Positions 31,606 through 46,578 are shown, counted from the first letter of the stretch. The stretch is DNA of 64,000 nucleotides from Mycobacterium sp. ST-F2 (GCF_001905655.1 NZ_JMHT01000008.1:62001-126000), one strand, 5' to 3'. Notes: a model not told the origin generated them from the letters alone. Made by a program: numbers and translations.

Positions 31606-31662
31606 TGACCCTGCGGCCAGGGCGCAAAAGTGCGAGTGCCAAGCGCCGTCACCGCAGGGTCA
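31606..31662 (-). terminator. Long hairpin after gdhA
   Basis: TGACCCTGCGG (31606-31616) pairs exactly with CCGCAGGGTCA (31652-31662), with an inner GGCGC/GCGCC. It lies 9 bp after the gdhA stop. Confidence 0.6.
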
Positions 31663-31671
31663 ATGCCCAGG

Positions 31672-33036
<1,365 letters not shown>

Positions 33037-34629
33037 TTACTCCTTGGTCTCCGCTTGATAGCGGGGAAATACGCCTTCGGGTGTCGGCAGCACCGTCCCC
33101 GGTGCCAGCCGGGTACCCAGGGCACGGAAATCCCGTGCCGAGGCGTCCTGCCCAAGAAGGTCGAGCAGCTTCCCCCCGGACTCCGGCATCACCGGCTGCA
33201 CCAGTAGCGCGGCGATCCGGACCGCCTCCAGCGTCGTGTATAGCACTGTGCCGAAACGGGTCTGGTCCGACTCAGCGGGAGACTTGCGCAGCACCCACGG
33301 TTCTTCGGCCGAGAAATAGCGGTTGGCGGCGCCCAACATCTGCCAGATGGCCTCCAGGGCCAGATGCATCGCCGGCACGTCGTAGTGCGCCCGCACCTGC
33401 TCGAGCAGTGCGTCGGCCTGCTTGAGCAATTCGAGGTCGGCGGCGGTGAATTCGCCTGGCTCCGGGACGATTCCGCCGAGGTTCTTGTTCACCATCGACA
33501 GCGAGCGCTGTGCCAGGTTGCCCAGTTCGTTGGCCAGGTCGGCGTTGATGCGGCCGATGATGGCTTCCTCGCTGTAGCTGCCGTCCTGACCGAACGACAC
33601 CTCACGCAGGAAGAAGTAGCGCACCTGGTCCAGGCCGAACGCGTCGATCAGCGCGATGGGGTCCACGACGTTGCCCACCGACTTGCTCATCTTCTCGCCC
33701 TTGACGTTGATGAAGCCGTGCGCGAAAACCCGTTCCGGAAGGGCGATTCCGGCCGACATCAGGAACGCCGGCCAGTACACACTGTGGAACCGGATGATGT
33801 CTTTGCCGATCATGTGCAGGTTCGCCGGCCAGTACTTCTCGAACGCCTCGGCAGACGTGTCCGGAAAACCCACGCCCGTCAGGTAATTCGTCAACGCGTC
33901 CACCCACACGTACATGACGTGCTCGGGGTGGTCGGGCACCGGGACGCCCCAGTCGAACGTGGTGCGCGAGATCGACAGATCCTTCAGCCCGCCCGAGACG
34001 AAGCTGACGATCTCGTTGCGCCGCACGTCGGGCCCGATGAACTCGGGGTGCGCTTCGTAGTGCGCCAGCAGCCGGTCGGTGTAGGCCGACAGCTTGAAGA
34101 AGTAGGTCTGCTCCTCGGTCCACGTCACGGGCGTGCCGGTCTCGATGGCGAAGCGGCCGCCATCGCGCACCTCGGTCTCGTCCTCGGCGAAGAAGCGTTC
34201 GTCGCGGATGGAGTACCAGCCGGCGTACGTGCCGAGGTAGATGTCCCCGGCCTCGTTCATCCGTCGCCAGATTTCCTTGGACGCCTCGTAGTGGTCGGCG
34301 TCGGAGGTCCGGATGAACCGGTCGAAGGAGATGTTGAGCTTCTCCTGCAGTGCCTGGAACACGTCGGAGTTGCGCGTGGCCAGCTCCGCAGCCGTGATGC
34401 CCTCGGCCGCCGCGGCCTCGGCCATCTTCTGGCCGTGCACGTCGGTGCCGGTCAGGTAGCGGACGTCGAAGCCGTCGAGCCGCTTGAACCGGGCGATCGC
34501 GTCGGTGGCGATGTACTCGTAGGCGTGCCCGATGTGCGGTGCGCCGTTGGGGTACGCGATGGCGGTGGTGATGTAGAACGGGTCCCCGGGGGTGCGCGTC
34601 CTCGCGCCGGGGGAAGTGTCGGTGCTCAT
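33037..34629 (-). CDS. metG: Methionyl-tRNA synthetase
   Basis: A 530-aa class I synthetase. HIGH-type motif is [13 protein letters not shown] and KMSKS-type is [10 protein letters not shown]. The connective peptide lacks a zinc knuckle pair of CxxC, typical of the short mycobacterial enzyme (Rv1007c). The start is ATG 34629 with only about 3 nt of leader after TAGAGT. It charges tRNA-Met in the cytoplasm. It is divergent from tatD, with overlapping -10 boxes. Confidence 0.95.
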   Translation of the reverse strand: MSTDTSPGARTRTPGDPFYITTAIAYPNGAPHIGHAYEYIATDAIARFKRLDGFDVRYLTGTDVHGQKMAEAAAAEGITAAELATRNSDVFQALQEKLNISFDRFIRTSDADHYEASKEIWRRMNEAGDIYLGTYAGWYSIRDERFFAEDETEVRDGGRFAIETGTPVTWTEEQTYFFKLSAYTDRLLAHYEAHPEFIGPDVRRNEIVSFVSGGLKDLSISRTTFDWGVPVPDHPEHVMYVWVDALTNYLTGVGFPDTSAEAFEKYWPANLHMIGKDIIRFHSVYWPAFLMSAGIALPERVFAHGFINVKGEKMSKSVGNVVDPIALIDAFGLDQVRYFFLREVSFGQDGSYSEEAIIGRINADLANELGNLAQRSLSMVNKNLGGIVPEPGEFTAADLELLKQADALLEQVRAHYDVPAMHLALEAIWQMLGAANRYFSAEEPWVLRKSPAESDQTRFGTVLYTTLEAVRIAALLVQPVMPESGGKLLDLLGQDASARDFRALGTRLAPGTVLPTPEGVFPRYQAETKE

Positions 34630-34638
34630 TTGGCTTCA

Positions 34639-34648
34639 ACTCTAAGGT
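34639..34648. promoter_or_regulatory. Bidirectional symmetric promoter core of metG/tatD
   Basis: ACTCTAAGGT holds TAGAGT on the minus strand (34639-34644) and TAAGGT on the plus strand (34643-34648), sharing the central TA. The plus box ends 6 nt before GTG 34655 and the minus box 9 nt before ATG 34629. It has the same architecture as the pmt/rsmI promoter. Confidence 0.6.
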
Positions 34649-34654
34649 GTCGCT

Positions 34655-37661
<3,007 letters not shown>

Positions 37662-37716
37662 GCCTGTCGCACTGGGTTTCTCGGCACTTGGTGCCCGAGG
37701 CCCTCGTGTCGGGCGT

Positions 37717-37722
37717 TACTGT
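37717..37722 (+). promoter_or_regulatory. -10 element (TACTGT) of ispE
   Basis: The TANNNT box ends 6 nt before GTG 37729 and no Shine-Dalgarno is present, giving ispE its own leaderless start inside the rpfB-rsmA-ispE cluster. Confidence 0.5.
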
Positions 37723-37728
37723 CGTGGC

Positions 37729-38697
37729 GTGTCTGCGTCGGATGGAAACACTGCTTCTGAGTGGGTGCCCACTGGCTCGGTGACCGTCCGTGTGCCGGGC
37801 AAGGTCAACCTCTACCTCGGCGTCGGTGACTGCCGCGATGACGGCTATCACGAGCTGACGACGGTCTTCCACGCCGTCTCCCTGTTCGACGAGGTGACGG
37901 TCCGCAACGCCGATCTGCTGTCGGTGGAGATGCTGGGCGACGGCGCCGAAGGACTGCCGACCGATCACCGTAATCTCGCCTGGCGGGCCGCCGAACTGAT
38001 GGCCGAGCACGTCGGCCGCGCGCCCGACGTTGCCATCTCGATCGACAAGTCCATCCCCGTCGCCGGCGGTATGGCCGGTGGCAGTGCCGATGCGGCGGCC
38101 GTTCTGGTTGCGATCAACAACCTGTGGGAGCTGGGCGTCCCGCGCCGGGACCTGCATGCGCTGGCCGCCCGCCTGGGCAGCGACGTGCCGTTCGCGCTGC
38201 ACGGCGGCACCGCGCTCGGTACCGGCCGCGGAGAGCAACTGGCGACCGTGCTGGCGCGTAGCACTTTCCATTGGGTGCTGGCCTTCGCCGACGGCGGGCT
38301 GTCCACACCGAAAGTCTTCGCCGAGCTCGACAGTCTGAGAGCCGCCGCCACACTCGGTGGGCCGCCGGCGTTGGACGAACCCGAGCCGCTGCTGGCGGCG
38401 CTGGCGTCCGGCGACCCGCGAGAACTCGCACCGCTGTTGGGCAACGACCTGCAGGCCGCGGCGGTCAGCCTGGACACCGGTCTGCGCCGCACTCTGCGAG
38501 CCGGCGTCGAAGCCGGGGCCCTGGCGGGCATCGTGTCCGGTTCCGGACCGACGTGCGCATTCCTGTGCGCCTCCGCCGACGACGCGGTCGAGGTCGGCAC
38601 CCAGCTTTCCGGCGCCGGCGTGTGCCGGACGGTACGCGTGGCCAGCGGGCCGGTGCACGGCGCTCGGGTGGTGCCGGCGCCCAGCAGGCAGGCCTGA
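37729..38697 (+). CDS. ispE: 4-(cytidine 5'-diphospho)-2-C-methyl-D-erythritol kinase
   Basis: 322 aa from GTG 37729. GHMP kinase motifs are [14 protein letters not shown] (Lys of the active site), [17 protein letters not shown] (phosphate-binding loop) and [10 protein letters not shown]. It phosphorylates CDP-ME in the MEP isoprenoid pathway. The frame is open upstream to 37465 but that part overlaps rsmA and is not coding in this frame. Homologous to Rv1011. Confidence 0.93.
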   Translation: MSASDGNTASEWVPTGSVTVRVPGKVNLYLGVGDCRDDGYHELTTVFHAVSLFDEVTVRNADLLSVEMLGDGAEGLPTDHRNLAWRAAELMAEHVGRAPDVAISIDKSIPVAGGMAGGSADAAAVLVAINNLWELGVPRRDLHALAARLGSDVPFALHGGTALGTGRGEQLATVLARSTFHWVLAFADGGLSTPKVFAELDSLRAAATLGGPPALDEPEPLLAALASGDPRELAPLLGNDLQAAAVSLDTGLRRTLRAGVEAGALAGIVSGSGPTCAFLCASADDAVEVGTQLSGAGVCRTVRVASGPVHGARVVPAPSRQA

Positions 38698-38743
38698 TCA
38701 GGGTGTGACTCAGCCCTCAATTCGGCCAACAGTTTGTTAGTTA

Positions 38744-38760
38744 CTTAAGAGTCTCTTAAG
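38744..38760. promoter_or_regulatory. CTTAAGA-GTC-TCTTAAG palindrome before the FAAL gene
   Basis: A perfect 7-3-7 palindrome whose right arm overlaps a TAAGAT -10 box (38757-38762). A protein bound here would cover the promoter, so it reads as a repressor operator for the downstream gene. Confidence 0.55.
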
Positions 38761-38767
38761 ATGATCG

Positions 38768-38992
38768 ATGGTGTATGCCAGCGGCCAGGCGTGGAACGCA
38801 ATGGTTTCTCTCACCGGCGGTGTCGGTGAGAGATCGTGGTGTGCCAGGGCAGCGTTGCCCGCGCATTCAGAGCCATCGTTTCGAGATATAACCGCGGCCG
38901 AATTGTGCGTGCGCGCCTCTACGAGTGCGCCTGGCACCGGACGGACTATGGAACGACGGGCAGTGGCGCCTGACCTCAGGAGGTTGTCGTGA
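38768..38992 (+). CDS. Possible leaderless upstream ORF coupled to the FAAL gene
   Basis: ATG 38768 lies 6 nt after TAAGAT (38757-38762), the ideal leaderless spacing. The 74-codon frame ends at TGA 38990-38992, overlapping the GTG start of the next gene (GTGA). GC at third positions is lower than in the neighbours (roughly 60 percent by eye), and tandem AGG codons near the end coincide with the next gene's Shine-Dalgarno. The peptide has no recognisable domain. It may be a leader ORF whose translation controls the downstream gene, or chance. Confidence 0.3.
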   Translation: MVYASGQAWNAMVSLTGGVGERSWCARAALPAHSEPSFRDITAAELCVRASTSAPGTGRTMERRAVAPDLRRLS

Positions 38993-40626
38993 GCCGATTT
39001 ACCGACAAGATGTACTACAACGCTCGTACATCGCAGCGGGGCATGGTCACCGGTGAACCGCACGAGCCGGTGCGTCACACGTGGGGTGAGGTTCACGAGC
39101 GCGCCCGGCGCATCGCCGGCGGGCTGGCAGCCGCGGGCATCGGCCCCGGCGACAAGATCGGTGTGCTGGCCGGGTTCCCCGTGGAGATCGCCCCGACGGT
39201 GCAGGGCATCTGGATGCGCGGCGGCAGCCTGACCATGCTGCACCAGCCGACCCCGCGCACCGACCTGGCGGTCTGGGCCGAAGACACCATGAACGTCATC
39301 AGCATGATCGAGGCCAAGGCCGTCATCGTCTCCGAGCCGTTCCTGGTCGCCATCCCCGTGCTGGAGGAGAAGGGCCTGCAGGTCCTCAAGGTCGGTGACC
39401 TGCTGGAGGCCGAGCCGATCGATCCGCTCGAGACCGGTGAAGACGACCTCGCGCTGATGCAGCTGACGTCCGGTTCCACCGGATCGCCCAAGGCCGTCCA
39501 GATCACGCACCGCAACATCTACTCGAACGCCGAGGCCATGTTCATCGGCGCCGAGTACGACGTCGACAAGGACGTCATGGTCAGCTGGCTGCCGTGCTTC
39601 CACGACATGGGCATGGTCGGCTTCCTCACCATCCCGATGTACTTCGGTGCCGAGCTGGTCAAGGTCACCCCGATGGACTTCCTGCGCGACACCCTGCTGT
39701 GGGCCAAGCTCATCGACAAGTACAAGGGCACCATGACGGCGGCCCCGAACTTCGCGTACGCGTTGTTCGCCAAGCGGCTGCGGCGCCAGGCCAAGCCGGG
39801 CGAGTACGACCTCTCCACCCTGCGGTTCGCGCTCTCCGGCGCTGAGCCCGTCGACCCCGCCGACGTCGAAGACCTCATCGATGCCGGCAAGCCGTTCGGC
39901 CTGAAGGCGTCGTCCATCCTGCCGGCCTACGGCATGGCCGAGACCTGCCTCGCCGTGTCGTTCTCGCCCTGCAACGCAGGCCTGGTCGTCGACGAGGTCG
40001 ACGCCGACCTGCTCGCCGCGTTGCGTCGCGCCGTGCCCGCGGCGAAGGGCAACACCCGTCGTCTCGCGTCGCTCGGCCCGCTGCTGCGCGACCTCGAGGC
40101 CCGCGTCGTCGACGAGGACGGCAACGTCCTGCCCGAACGTGGTGTCGGCGTCATCCAGCTGCGCGGTGAATCGGTGACCCCCGGCTACATCACCATGGCC
40201 GGCTTCCTGCCGACGCAGGACGAGAATGGTTGGTACGACACCGGTGACCTCGGGTACATCACCGAGGAGCAGAACGTCGTCGTGTGTGGCCGCGTGAAGG
40301 ACGTCATCATCATGGCGGGCCGCAACATCTACCCGACCGACATCGAGCGGGCCGCGGGCCGCGTCCAGGGCGTCCGCCCGGGCTGCGCCGTCGCGGTGCG
40401 CCTGGACGCCGGCCACTCGCGTGAAACCTTCGCTGTCGCAGTCGAATCCAACGCCTGGCAGGACCCGGCCGAAGTACGCCGGATCGAGCATCAGGTGGCG
40501 CACGAGGTGGTGACCGAGGTCGACGTGCGGCCGCGCAACGTCGTCGTGCTGGGGCCGGGCACCATCCCGAAGACCCCGTCCGGCAAGCTCCGTCGCGCCA
40601 ACTCGGTGGAACTCGTCACCGGCTAG
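38989..40626 (+). CDS. pks16: Fatty-acyl-AMP ligase-like adenylating enzyme (Pks16-type)
   Basis: 545 aa from GTG 38989 with AGGAGG upstream. Adenylation motifs are [19 protein letters not shown] (P-loop), [15 protein letters not shown] (FAAL type), [25 protein letters not shown] and [12 protein letters not shown] (C-terminal Lys). The FAAL-type insertion near SILPAYG supports acyl-AMP rather than acyl-CoA formation. The M. tuberculosis homologue Rv1013 is misnamed pks16 and has no polyketide synthase domains. The acceptor carrier protein is unknown. Confidence 0.9.
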   Translation: MSRFTDKMYYNARTSQRGMVTGEPHEPVRHTWGEVHERARRIAGGLAAAGIGPGDKIGVLAGFPVEIAPTVQGIWMRGGSLTMLHQPTPRTDLAVWAEDTMNVISMIEAKAVIVSEPFLVAIPVLEEKGLQVLKVGDLLEAEPIDPLETGEDDLALMQLTSGSTGSPKAVQITHRNIYSNAEAMFIGAEYDVDKDVMVSWLPCFHDMGMVGFLTIPMYFGAELVKVTPMDFLRDTLLWAKLIDKYKGTMTAAPNFAYALFAKRLRRQAKPGEYDLSTLRFALSGAEPVDPADVEDLIDAGKPFGLKASSILPAYGMAETCLAVSFSPCNAGLVVDEVDADLLAALRRAVPAAKGNTRRLASLGPLLRDLEARVVDEDGNVLPERGVGVIQLRGESVTPGYITMAGFLPTQDENGWYDTGDLGYITEEQNVVVCGRVKDVIIMAGRNIYPTDIERAAGRVQGVRPGCAVAVRLDAGHSRETFAVAVESNAWQDPAEVRRIEHQVAHEVVTEVDVRPRNVVVLGPGTIPKTPSGKLRRANSVELVTG

Positions 40627-40688
40627 TGCGTTGACGCCGCGGTTGCTCATCCCTGGCACTCACCGTCGGGCACTTCTACGCTGACGTC

Positions 40689-43326
40689 GTGCGCCTGAGC
40701 TGGCCGCTGCGCGGCCGTGTCGAGGAACTGCAGAGCATCGAAGCCGCACTCGCGGCTCCGGAGCTCTGCGGGATGGTGGTGTGCGGGGCCGCCGGCGTCG
40801 GCAAGAGTCGGATCGCCCGCGATGCACTCGATGCCGCGGCGTCGCGGGGATGCGAAATCCGGTGGGCGGTCGCCTCATCGTCGGCTCGGTCGCTTCCCTT
40901 GGGTGCCTTCGCGTGCTGGGCGCCTGCGGCCGCGGCCGACACCTTGAACCTGGTGCGCGGCGTGATCGCGGCACTGACCTCTGATTCCACGCCGGTGGTC
41001 ATCGGTGTGGACGATGTTCACCTCCTCGATGACCTGTCGGCATTTGTCCTGCATCAGATCGTGCAACGGCGCGCTGCGAAAGTGGTGTGCACGGTGCGCG
41101 ACGGCGAACCAGTGCCCGCAGCGGTCGAGGAGATATGGAAAGCCGGCCAATTCGACCGCCTCGACCTGCAACCGTTGTCACGCGACGAAACCGTCACGCT
41201 GGTGTCGGCAGCGCTGGGCGGGCCGCTGGATCCCGATGTCGCCCGCCGGCTGTGGACGCTGACCCGCGGCAACGTCCTCTACCTGCGCAACATCGTCGAG
41301 CAGGAGGTCGCGGACGGGCGACTGGCGGCCCAGCAAGGATATTGGCGCTGGACCGGCGAGCCGGTCGTGTCGTCTGGCTTGGTGCAGACGATCGAATCGC
41401 GCATGGGGGCGTTGCCGGGTGCGATCGGTGAGGTGATCGATGCCCTCGCAGTCGGCGAACCCCTTGACCTGGCGACTTTGAGCCGGATCACCGACCCGGC
41501 GGCAGTCGAGGACGCCGAGATGCGTGGCCTGGTAACCCTCGATCAGCTCGATGGCGGGGTGCAGGTGCGGTTGGCGCACCCGCTGTACGGCGAGGTACGT
41601 CGCAAGCGTGCGCCATCGTCGAGGCTGCGTCGGTTGCGTGGACGCGTGGCGGCGGAGCTCGCCGTGGGTGGTGATCCCGACGACATGCGAACCATGGTGC
41701 GGCGTGCGGAGTTGAGCCTGGAGTCCGACCTGCAACCTGATCCGGACCTGTTCCTGCGGGCGGCGCTGGGTGCCAGGTCGCTGGCGGATCTGTCGTTGGC
41801 GAACCGACTGGCCACCGCAGCAGTTCGAGCTGGAGCCGGAGCCGAGGCGAACTTCATTCTCGGACAAACACTCATGTGGCTAGGCCGCGGCGAAGAGGCC
41901 GAAGCGGTGTTGGCTGCCAGTCCCACCGACGGATTCACCGATACCGACCGTGCCAGGCTGATCTGCCTTCGTGCCAGCAACATGCTGCTGGCACTGGCGG
42001 ACGCGACGCGGGCCAAGACCCTCGTCGACGACGCGTGGGACCAGACACCGGTTGCCGGCCGCAGCTGCCTCAACGCCTTCCTCGCCAGGTACTGGGCCTT
42101 CCTGGGTAATCCGGACGCGTCACGGAAGGCATCCAAAGACCTTGTCCTGGAGGACTTGCCGGGAAGCAACGGTCTGGATGTCGCCTGGTCGATCACTCAA
42201 TCATCGGGCGACATCGGTCGCACCGCCGAAGCAGTCGAAGCGGCAAGCGCCGGATACCAGTTCGTGACGCGCACGTTGGAGACGCCGCACGTAGTGGGTT
42301 TCATCGCGATAGCGCATGTGAGCGCGCTTGTGCTGTCCGGATACCTCGCCGACGCACGAAAAGTAGCGGAGCGGGTGCGGGAACAGGCGGCCGACTTGCC
42401 GGGTGTCGTTCCGCCGCTTGCCGGGCTGGCGGCGGGTCGGGCCGACCTCGCCGCCGGTCGCCTCGAAGAGGCCTGTTCGGCATTGGAAAACCTGGTTGAG
42501 CTGTTCCCGCTTCCCCGTGAGATCTACCCGCGGTACCTGACCCAACTGGGAGTCGGGACCGCGCTGGCCATGCGTGGTGCCGCAGCTGAGGCGGCCGCCG
42601 TACTCGGCGCCCTCCCTAGCAACAGCGATCCGAAGTTGCGGTGGGCGGATCATGAAGAAGACATCGCGAGAGCATGGACTTCAGCCGCGCAGGGCGCCGT
42701 GAGTGAGGCCATCTCGCGAGCGTTGTCGGCAGCCGAATCGGCAAGAGCCAAGCGACGATTCGCCGTGGAAGTGAAGTGCCTGCAGACCGCCACCCAATTC
42801 GGTGACCGATCCAGCGTCGCGCGGCTGCGCGAGCTTGCGGCGATCCGTCGAGGGGCCCCGCGCGGCGATAGCGGCCCGGTTCGCCAGTGCCCTGTCCGCG
42901 GGTGACGGGGCTGAACTCGCTGCGGTGTCCGAGGACTTCGAGCGGATGGGTGACCTCGTTGCTGCCGTTGACGCGGCCGCCCACGCGGCATTGGCGTATC
43001 GGCGGCAGAACCTGCGTGGGTCCGCCCTGGGGTGTTCGACACGAGCTGACGCGCTGGCCCAACAGTGTGGAGCTCGTACCCCGGCGCTTCGGCAGGCAAG
43101 CGAGACGCTCCCGTTGACACCGCGGGAGCGTGAGATCGTATCCCTGATCGGGCAGGGCCTGTCCAATCGCGCAGTGGCAGAACGGCTCACGCTGTCCTAT
43201 CGCACCGTTGAGAACCACGTCCACAACGCGAGGAGCAAAACCGGCACCACCAACCGTGATGAACTCGCCGCCCTGCTCGCGGGTTCCGCGTCCACGCCGT
43301 GCGGATATCGCGGGACGACAAGCTAG
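40689..43326 (+). pseudogene. LAL-type LuxR regulator with a frameshift before the HTH
   Basis: The first frame (40689-42905) starts at leaderless GTG (TACGCT ends 6 nt upstream). It encodes an AAA/STAND domain with Walker A GAAGVGKSRIA and Walker B VVIGVDDVHLLDD, then a helical repeat region. The sequence shifts frame near 42838-42843 (GCGGCGATCC): the second frame continues SVEGPRAAIAARFASALSAGDGAEL and ends with the LuxR HTH (LTPREREIVSLIGQGLSNRAVAERL...TVENHVHNARSKTG). Removing one G joins both into a normal LAL regulator of about 880 aa. It is a pseudogene, a sequencing error, or a case of frameshifting. As read, the sensor part lacks its DNA-binding domain. Confidence 0.85.
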
Positions 43327-43408
43327 CCGGCCGGCGCGACGCGTCGGCGACAACATTGAGTGTTGATCCACTCACTCGCCGAAATCACCGCTGACGCAGG
43401 CTGATCAG

Positions 43409-43636
43409 ATGGCCGATGAAGTCAGCGCAGAGGAACGCGCGTTGCGTGAACTACCGTTGCCCTACTCACTGGCGTTGAGACTTCGCAATGCCGGCGTGGC
43501 CGATGAGCTGATATGCGAATACGTCAACGTCGAGGAAAAGGCTCTGGACGGCATCTACCGCATCGCCGAGGCCAAACTCCGTGCGGCACAACAGCACTTG
43601 GGGCGTCCTCTCGTGGACCGCGAATCTCGGCCGTGA
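43409..43636 (+). CDS. Small HTH-like conserved hypothetical protein, 75 aa
   Basis: It starts at ATG 43409 (MADEVSAEERALRELPLPYSLALRLRNAG). The second half, ADELICEYVNVEEKALDGIYRIAEAKL, looks like a helix-turn-helix of the sigma-region-4 type. There are no Cys-rich or membrane segments. It lies between two LuxR-type genes, which suggests a regulatory locus. Similar short proteins occur beside regulators in actinobacteria; none I can name has a known function. Confidence 0.6.
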   Translation: MADEVSAEERALRELPLPYSLALRLRNAGVADELICEYVNVEEKALDGIYRIAEAKLRAAQQHLGRPLVDRESRP

Positions 43637-43768
43637 ATCCCGCGGCACCGACCCGTAGTAGGTGCTTCTGGCGTTGCGGGAGGCGAATTTGAGTAGGCCG
43701 GCACTCAGGTGATCCGGTCGCTCGCGGCAAACACTTGTGGAGACGGAATCGATGGAAAGGACACAGCC

Positions 43769-44004
43769 GTGGCAGATTACGCCGTGAGCTACGGAGCGCT
43801 GGCGCTCCTCACCCCGCGGGCGAACGGCGGGTCGCCGAACTGTCCGCGACGGGGTTGACCAATCGATTGGTGGCCGCCGCACTGTTCATCAGCCCGAAGA
43901 CAGTGGAGGTTCACCTTTCTCGCGTCTATCACAAGCTGGGCATTCGCTCGCGGGCAGAACTCGGCGGAGTCATGGCGCACAACATTGTCGTGCGCTCGGC
44001 GTGA
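43769..44004 (+). pseudogene. LuxR-type HTH remnant with a frameshift
   Basis: GTG 43769 follows GGAAAGG and opens a frame reading VADYAVSYGALALLTPR. The continuation of the HTH (ERRVAELSATGLTNRLVAAALFISPKTVEVHLSRVYHKLGIRSRAEL) lies in another frame from about 43825. The usual motif is LTPAERRVAEL, so two extra bases near 43817-43825 explain the shift. The second frame is also open from GTG 43735, giving an 89-aa protein with an unnatural N-terminus. Only a GerE-type DNA-binding domain would be made. Confidence 0.65.
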
Positions 44005-44153
44005 CTGCCTGGAGCTCGCTACAGCGCGGTGTGGCTGCACCGAAATCGGGGTTTTCGCGTTTGGTTCCCGGGTGTGGGATTGATCGCTTGCTGAGCGAAA
44101 GCTGTGAGCCCCGGGTAATCTCGCCAGTTATTGACGAGAGGACCGGCATATTC

Positions 44154-44576
44154 ATGGGGCGTGTGGTTTCGGCAGTGGTGGCAGTGCTCGGCGCGAGCGT
44201 CCTCGCCGCGGTACCTGCCTGTGCTGAAGCCCCAGCGGGCTTGGTCGAGGGCACGAATGACATCGCCGCGGCGGTGGGCTCCGGGGTGCGGGGCGGTGTC
44301 ATCGTCGGCTTCTCCGCGACCGGACCGGATGTCCCCGCTGCCTCGGCGGCGGTGATCGCGGCGTGCAAGCGTGCCGGCGCGGTCCAGTGCACCAGCGACG
44401 AGGTGACCAACGACCGGTTGTGCATCGTCAACGTGAACGCCCCCGAATCCGGTGTGGTCGCCGGTGGCGCCGGGCGGACGGTCGAGGAGGCCCGGCAGGA
44501 CGCGTTCAACCGGGCCGCGGCCAACAACACGCCGCTGGCTCCGGGATCGGCCACGCTGGCCTGGTCGTGCCCGTGA
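44154..44576 (+). CDS. Secreted DUF4189-like protein
   Basis: 140 aa from ATG 44154 with GAGAGGA upstream. The signal peptide (MGRVVSAVVAVLGASVLAAVPACAEA) cleaves near residue 25. The mature part is Gly/Ala/Val-rich with three later Cys (ACKRAG, VQCTSD, LCIVN) plus one near the C-terminus (AWSCP), and two motifs typical of mycobacterial DUF4189 proteins (AAxAACKRAGAxxC and EEARQDAFNRAAANN). Exported; function unknown. Confidence 0.75.
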   Translation: MGRVVSAVVAVLGASVLAAVPACAEAPAGLVEGTNDIAAAVGSGVRGGVIVGFSATGPDVPAASAAVIAACKRAGAVQCTSDEVTNDRLCIVNVNAPESGVVAGGAGRTVEEARQDAFNRAAANNTPLAPGSATLAWSCP

Positions 44577-44852
44577 ACTGAGTCACGGGCCGGCGCTATT
44601 CCGCGAATTCCGTTGCCTGGGAAAGTTCCTCGGCTATTTGGTGACCTTCCTCACCGGTGTTTCCAGGATCGCCAGGTCAACGCATTTCTATGAATCACTT
44701 ATATGTGAGTTCGCAATGAGTTAATGGCTTGGTCACCTGGCTGAAACATATAGTCGACCTAACATGCATTGTTGGAAGGCGCACAATGGATTTCGGCCCG
44801 GTGATTTCGCGGGCAGGAGATGGGCGGCCTTCCCCGATAGTGAGAAGGTGAC
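44577..44852. other. AT-richer intergenic stretch before the small secreted gene
   Basis: 276 bases without a supportable gene. It is AT-rich at 44685-44770 compared with its surroundings and probably holds the promoter and leader of the 87-aa secreted protein; GAGAAGG at 44840-44846 is its ribosome binding site. Confidence 0.35.
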
Positions 44853-45116
44853 ATGACTCATCGAAGCAAGCGCACGATGGCAGCTCTGCTGGTGGGCCTG
44901 GTCTCGGTCAGCGGCATCATGGCGCCCGTCGCCGGTGCCCGCCCGACCTGTCAGGATGCGGGCAGCACATCTACGTGCGAGACCAACGGCAGCGTGGCGA
45001 TCAAGGCGACGCCGGGCATCCGAACTCAGGACACCACCCAGAGTTCGCGAGTGGGTGCCCAGGGCCGTCGCAACTGCTACACCGATGCCGTTGACCGGCA
45101 ACACATCTGCGGATAA
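44853..45116 (+). CDS. Small secreted protein with four cysteines
   Basis: An 87-aa precursor from ATG 44853. The signal peptide (KRTMAALLVGLVSVSGIMAPVAGA) cleaves after GA-R at about residue 29, leaving about 58 residues. Cysteines occur in PTCQDAG, STCETNGSVAIKA, RNCYTDA and QHICG, which allow two disulfides. Short secreted proteins with TCETNGSVxIKA are common in mycobacteria, with no known role. It is followed by a strong terminator. Confidence 0.75.
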   Translation: MTHRSKRTMAALLVGLVSVSGIMAPVAGARPTCQDAGSTSTCETNGSVAIKATPGIRTQDTTQSSRVGAQGRRNCYTDAVDRQHICG

Positions 45117-45137
45117 GTCTTCCCGCGAACAGTTGCG

Positions 45138-45169
45138 AAACCCCCAAATTCGGTGGAATTTGGGGGTTT
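45138..45169. terminator. 14-bp perfect hairpin between convergent genes
   Basis: AAACCCCCAAATTC-GGTG-GAATTTGGGGGTTT followed by T. It lies between the secreted protein and pth and can work in both directions. Confidence 0.85.
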
Positions 45170-45190
45170 TCGTGGCTTTTGACGGTTCGG

Positions 45191-45766
45191 CTACCAGGCG
45201 TGGACGGTGTTCTGCGCTGCCTCGACGCCGTGCTGCAGCAGCAATTCCGTTGCGTCAGCCGCTTGTTCGAGGATGGTGCCCAGCTCGGGCCGCTCGCGAG
45301 AATTGAAGTTCTCCAGCACGAACGCGGCCGGATCCTGGCGGCCCGGCGGCCGGCCCACACCGATGCGGACACGTTGAAAGTCCTTGGTGCCCAAGGCGGA
45401 AGCGATCGAACGCAGGCCGTTGTGGCCACCCTCGCCGCCGCCGAACTTGAGCCGGATGCGGCCGAAGTCGATGTCCAGCTCGTCGTGGAGCACCACGATG
45501 TCGGCGGGATCGACCGAATAGAACTTCGCCAAAGGTCCGACGTGCCTACCGGATTCGTTCATGTAGGTGCGCGGCTTGGCGAGCACCACGGACCGGCCTC
45601 CCAGCCGGCCCGTGGTGACCTCAGCTCCGGATTTCTTGTGCACCTTGAATCCTGAGCCGATGCGCTCGGCCAGGATGTCGGCAACCAGAAATCCAACGTT
45701 GTGCCGCGTTGTTTCGTAGCGCGGCCCAGGATTGCCCAGGCCGACCACCAGCAGTGGCTCGGCCAA
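45191..45766 (-). CDS. pth: Peptidyl-tRNA hydrolase
   Basis: 191 aa from TTG 45766 with GGAG 9 nt upstream. Motifs are [22 protein letters not shown] (catalytic His), [39 protein letters not shown] and the Asp pair. It recycles tRNA from drop-off peptidyl-tRNA. It lies 6 bp after rplY; the pair is conserved with M. tuberculosis Rv1014c-Rv1015c. Confidence 0.95.
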   Translation of the reverse strand: MAEPLLVVGLGNPGPRYETTRHNVGFLVADILAERIGSGFKVHKKSGAEVTTGRLGGRSVVLAKPRTYMNESGRHVGPLAKFYSVDPADIVVLHDELDIDFGRIRLKFGGGEGGHNGLRSIASALGTKDFQRVRIGVGRPPGRQDPAAFVLENFNSRERPELGTILEQAADATELLLQHGVEAAQNTVHAW

Positions 45767-45772
45767 AGCGGA

Positions 45773-46438
45773 CTACTCCGACTCGGCAGCGGCCTCTTCG
45801 GCCGCCTCGCCCTCGGCAGCGGCCTCGCCCGAAGCGGCCTCTTCCTCGCCGGCGCCCTCGGCGTCCAGGTCCTCAGCGGTCGGCGCGGCGACGACGTTGA
45901 TGACCAGGGTCTCGGCGTCGGTCACCAGGGTGACGCCCTTGGGCAGCTCGACCTGGCCGGCCAGGATCTGGGTGCCGGCCTCGACGCCCTCGACCGAGAC
46001 GGTCAGAGACTCGGGGATCGACAGCGCCTCGGCCTCGATCTGGATGGTGTTGGCGTCCTGGGTGACCAGGGTGCCGGAGGCGGCATCACCCTCGACGACG
46101 ACGTTCACGTCGACGGTGACCTTCTCGCCACGCTTCACGACGATGAGGTCGGCGTGCTCGATGTTGCGCTTGATCGGGTGGACGACGACCTGCTTGGTCA
46201 GCGCGAGCTGCTCCTTGCCGGCGATGTCGAGGGTCAGCACGGCGTTGGTGCCCGAGTTACGCAGCACGGCGGCGAAGTCGTGGGCGTTGATCTCGAGGTG
46301 CTGCGGGTCGGTGCCGTGGCCGTACAGGACGACGGGCACGCGGCCTTCGCGACGGGCGAGACGCGAGGCGCCCTTGCCGGTCCGGGTGCGGACCGCAGCG
46401 GTCAGATTGTTCGAGGTGGGGGCCGCGTTCTTGGCCAT
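45773..46438 (-). CDS. rplY: 50S ribosomal protein L25/general stress protein Ctc
   Basis: 221 aa, the long Ctc/TL5 form: an N-terminal 5S rRNA-binding domain ([25 protein letters not shown]) and a C-terminal beta domain ([32 protein letters not shown]), then an Ala/Glu-rich acidic tail of about 40 residues. It binds 5S rRNA in the large subunit. It is first gene of the rplY-pth operon. Confidence 0.95.
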   Translation of the reverse strand: MAKNAAPTSNNLTAAVRTRTGKGASRLARREGRVPVVLYGHGTDPQHLEINAHDFAAVLRNSGTNAVLTLDIAGKEQLALTKQVVVHPIKRNIEHADLIVVKRGEKVTVDVNVVVEGDAASGTLVTQDANTIQIEAEALSIPESLTVSVEGVEAGTQILAGQVELPKGVTLVTDAETLVINVVAAPTAEDLDAEGAGEEEAASGEAAAEGEAAEEAAAESE

Positions 46439-46578
46439 GTGAATCGCTCCTGATGCCGTATCTACTGGGTGGCACGGCCAGGGCTGAGCACGAAAGTGCT
46501 GAACTCCCGTCGATAACGGTCGTCTGAAACCAGACCGACCCTCGCCGTGATCGTCAGTCAGACTAGCGGAACTGCCCC

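Noticed and set aside
38737..40659. 640-aa reverse-strand ORF opposite the FAAL gene
   Set aside because: Composition is Arg/His/Val-rich shadow sequence with no recognisable domain; the plus strand encodes a complete adenylating enzyme.
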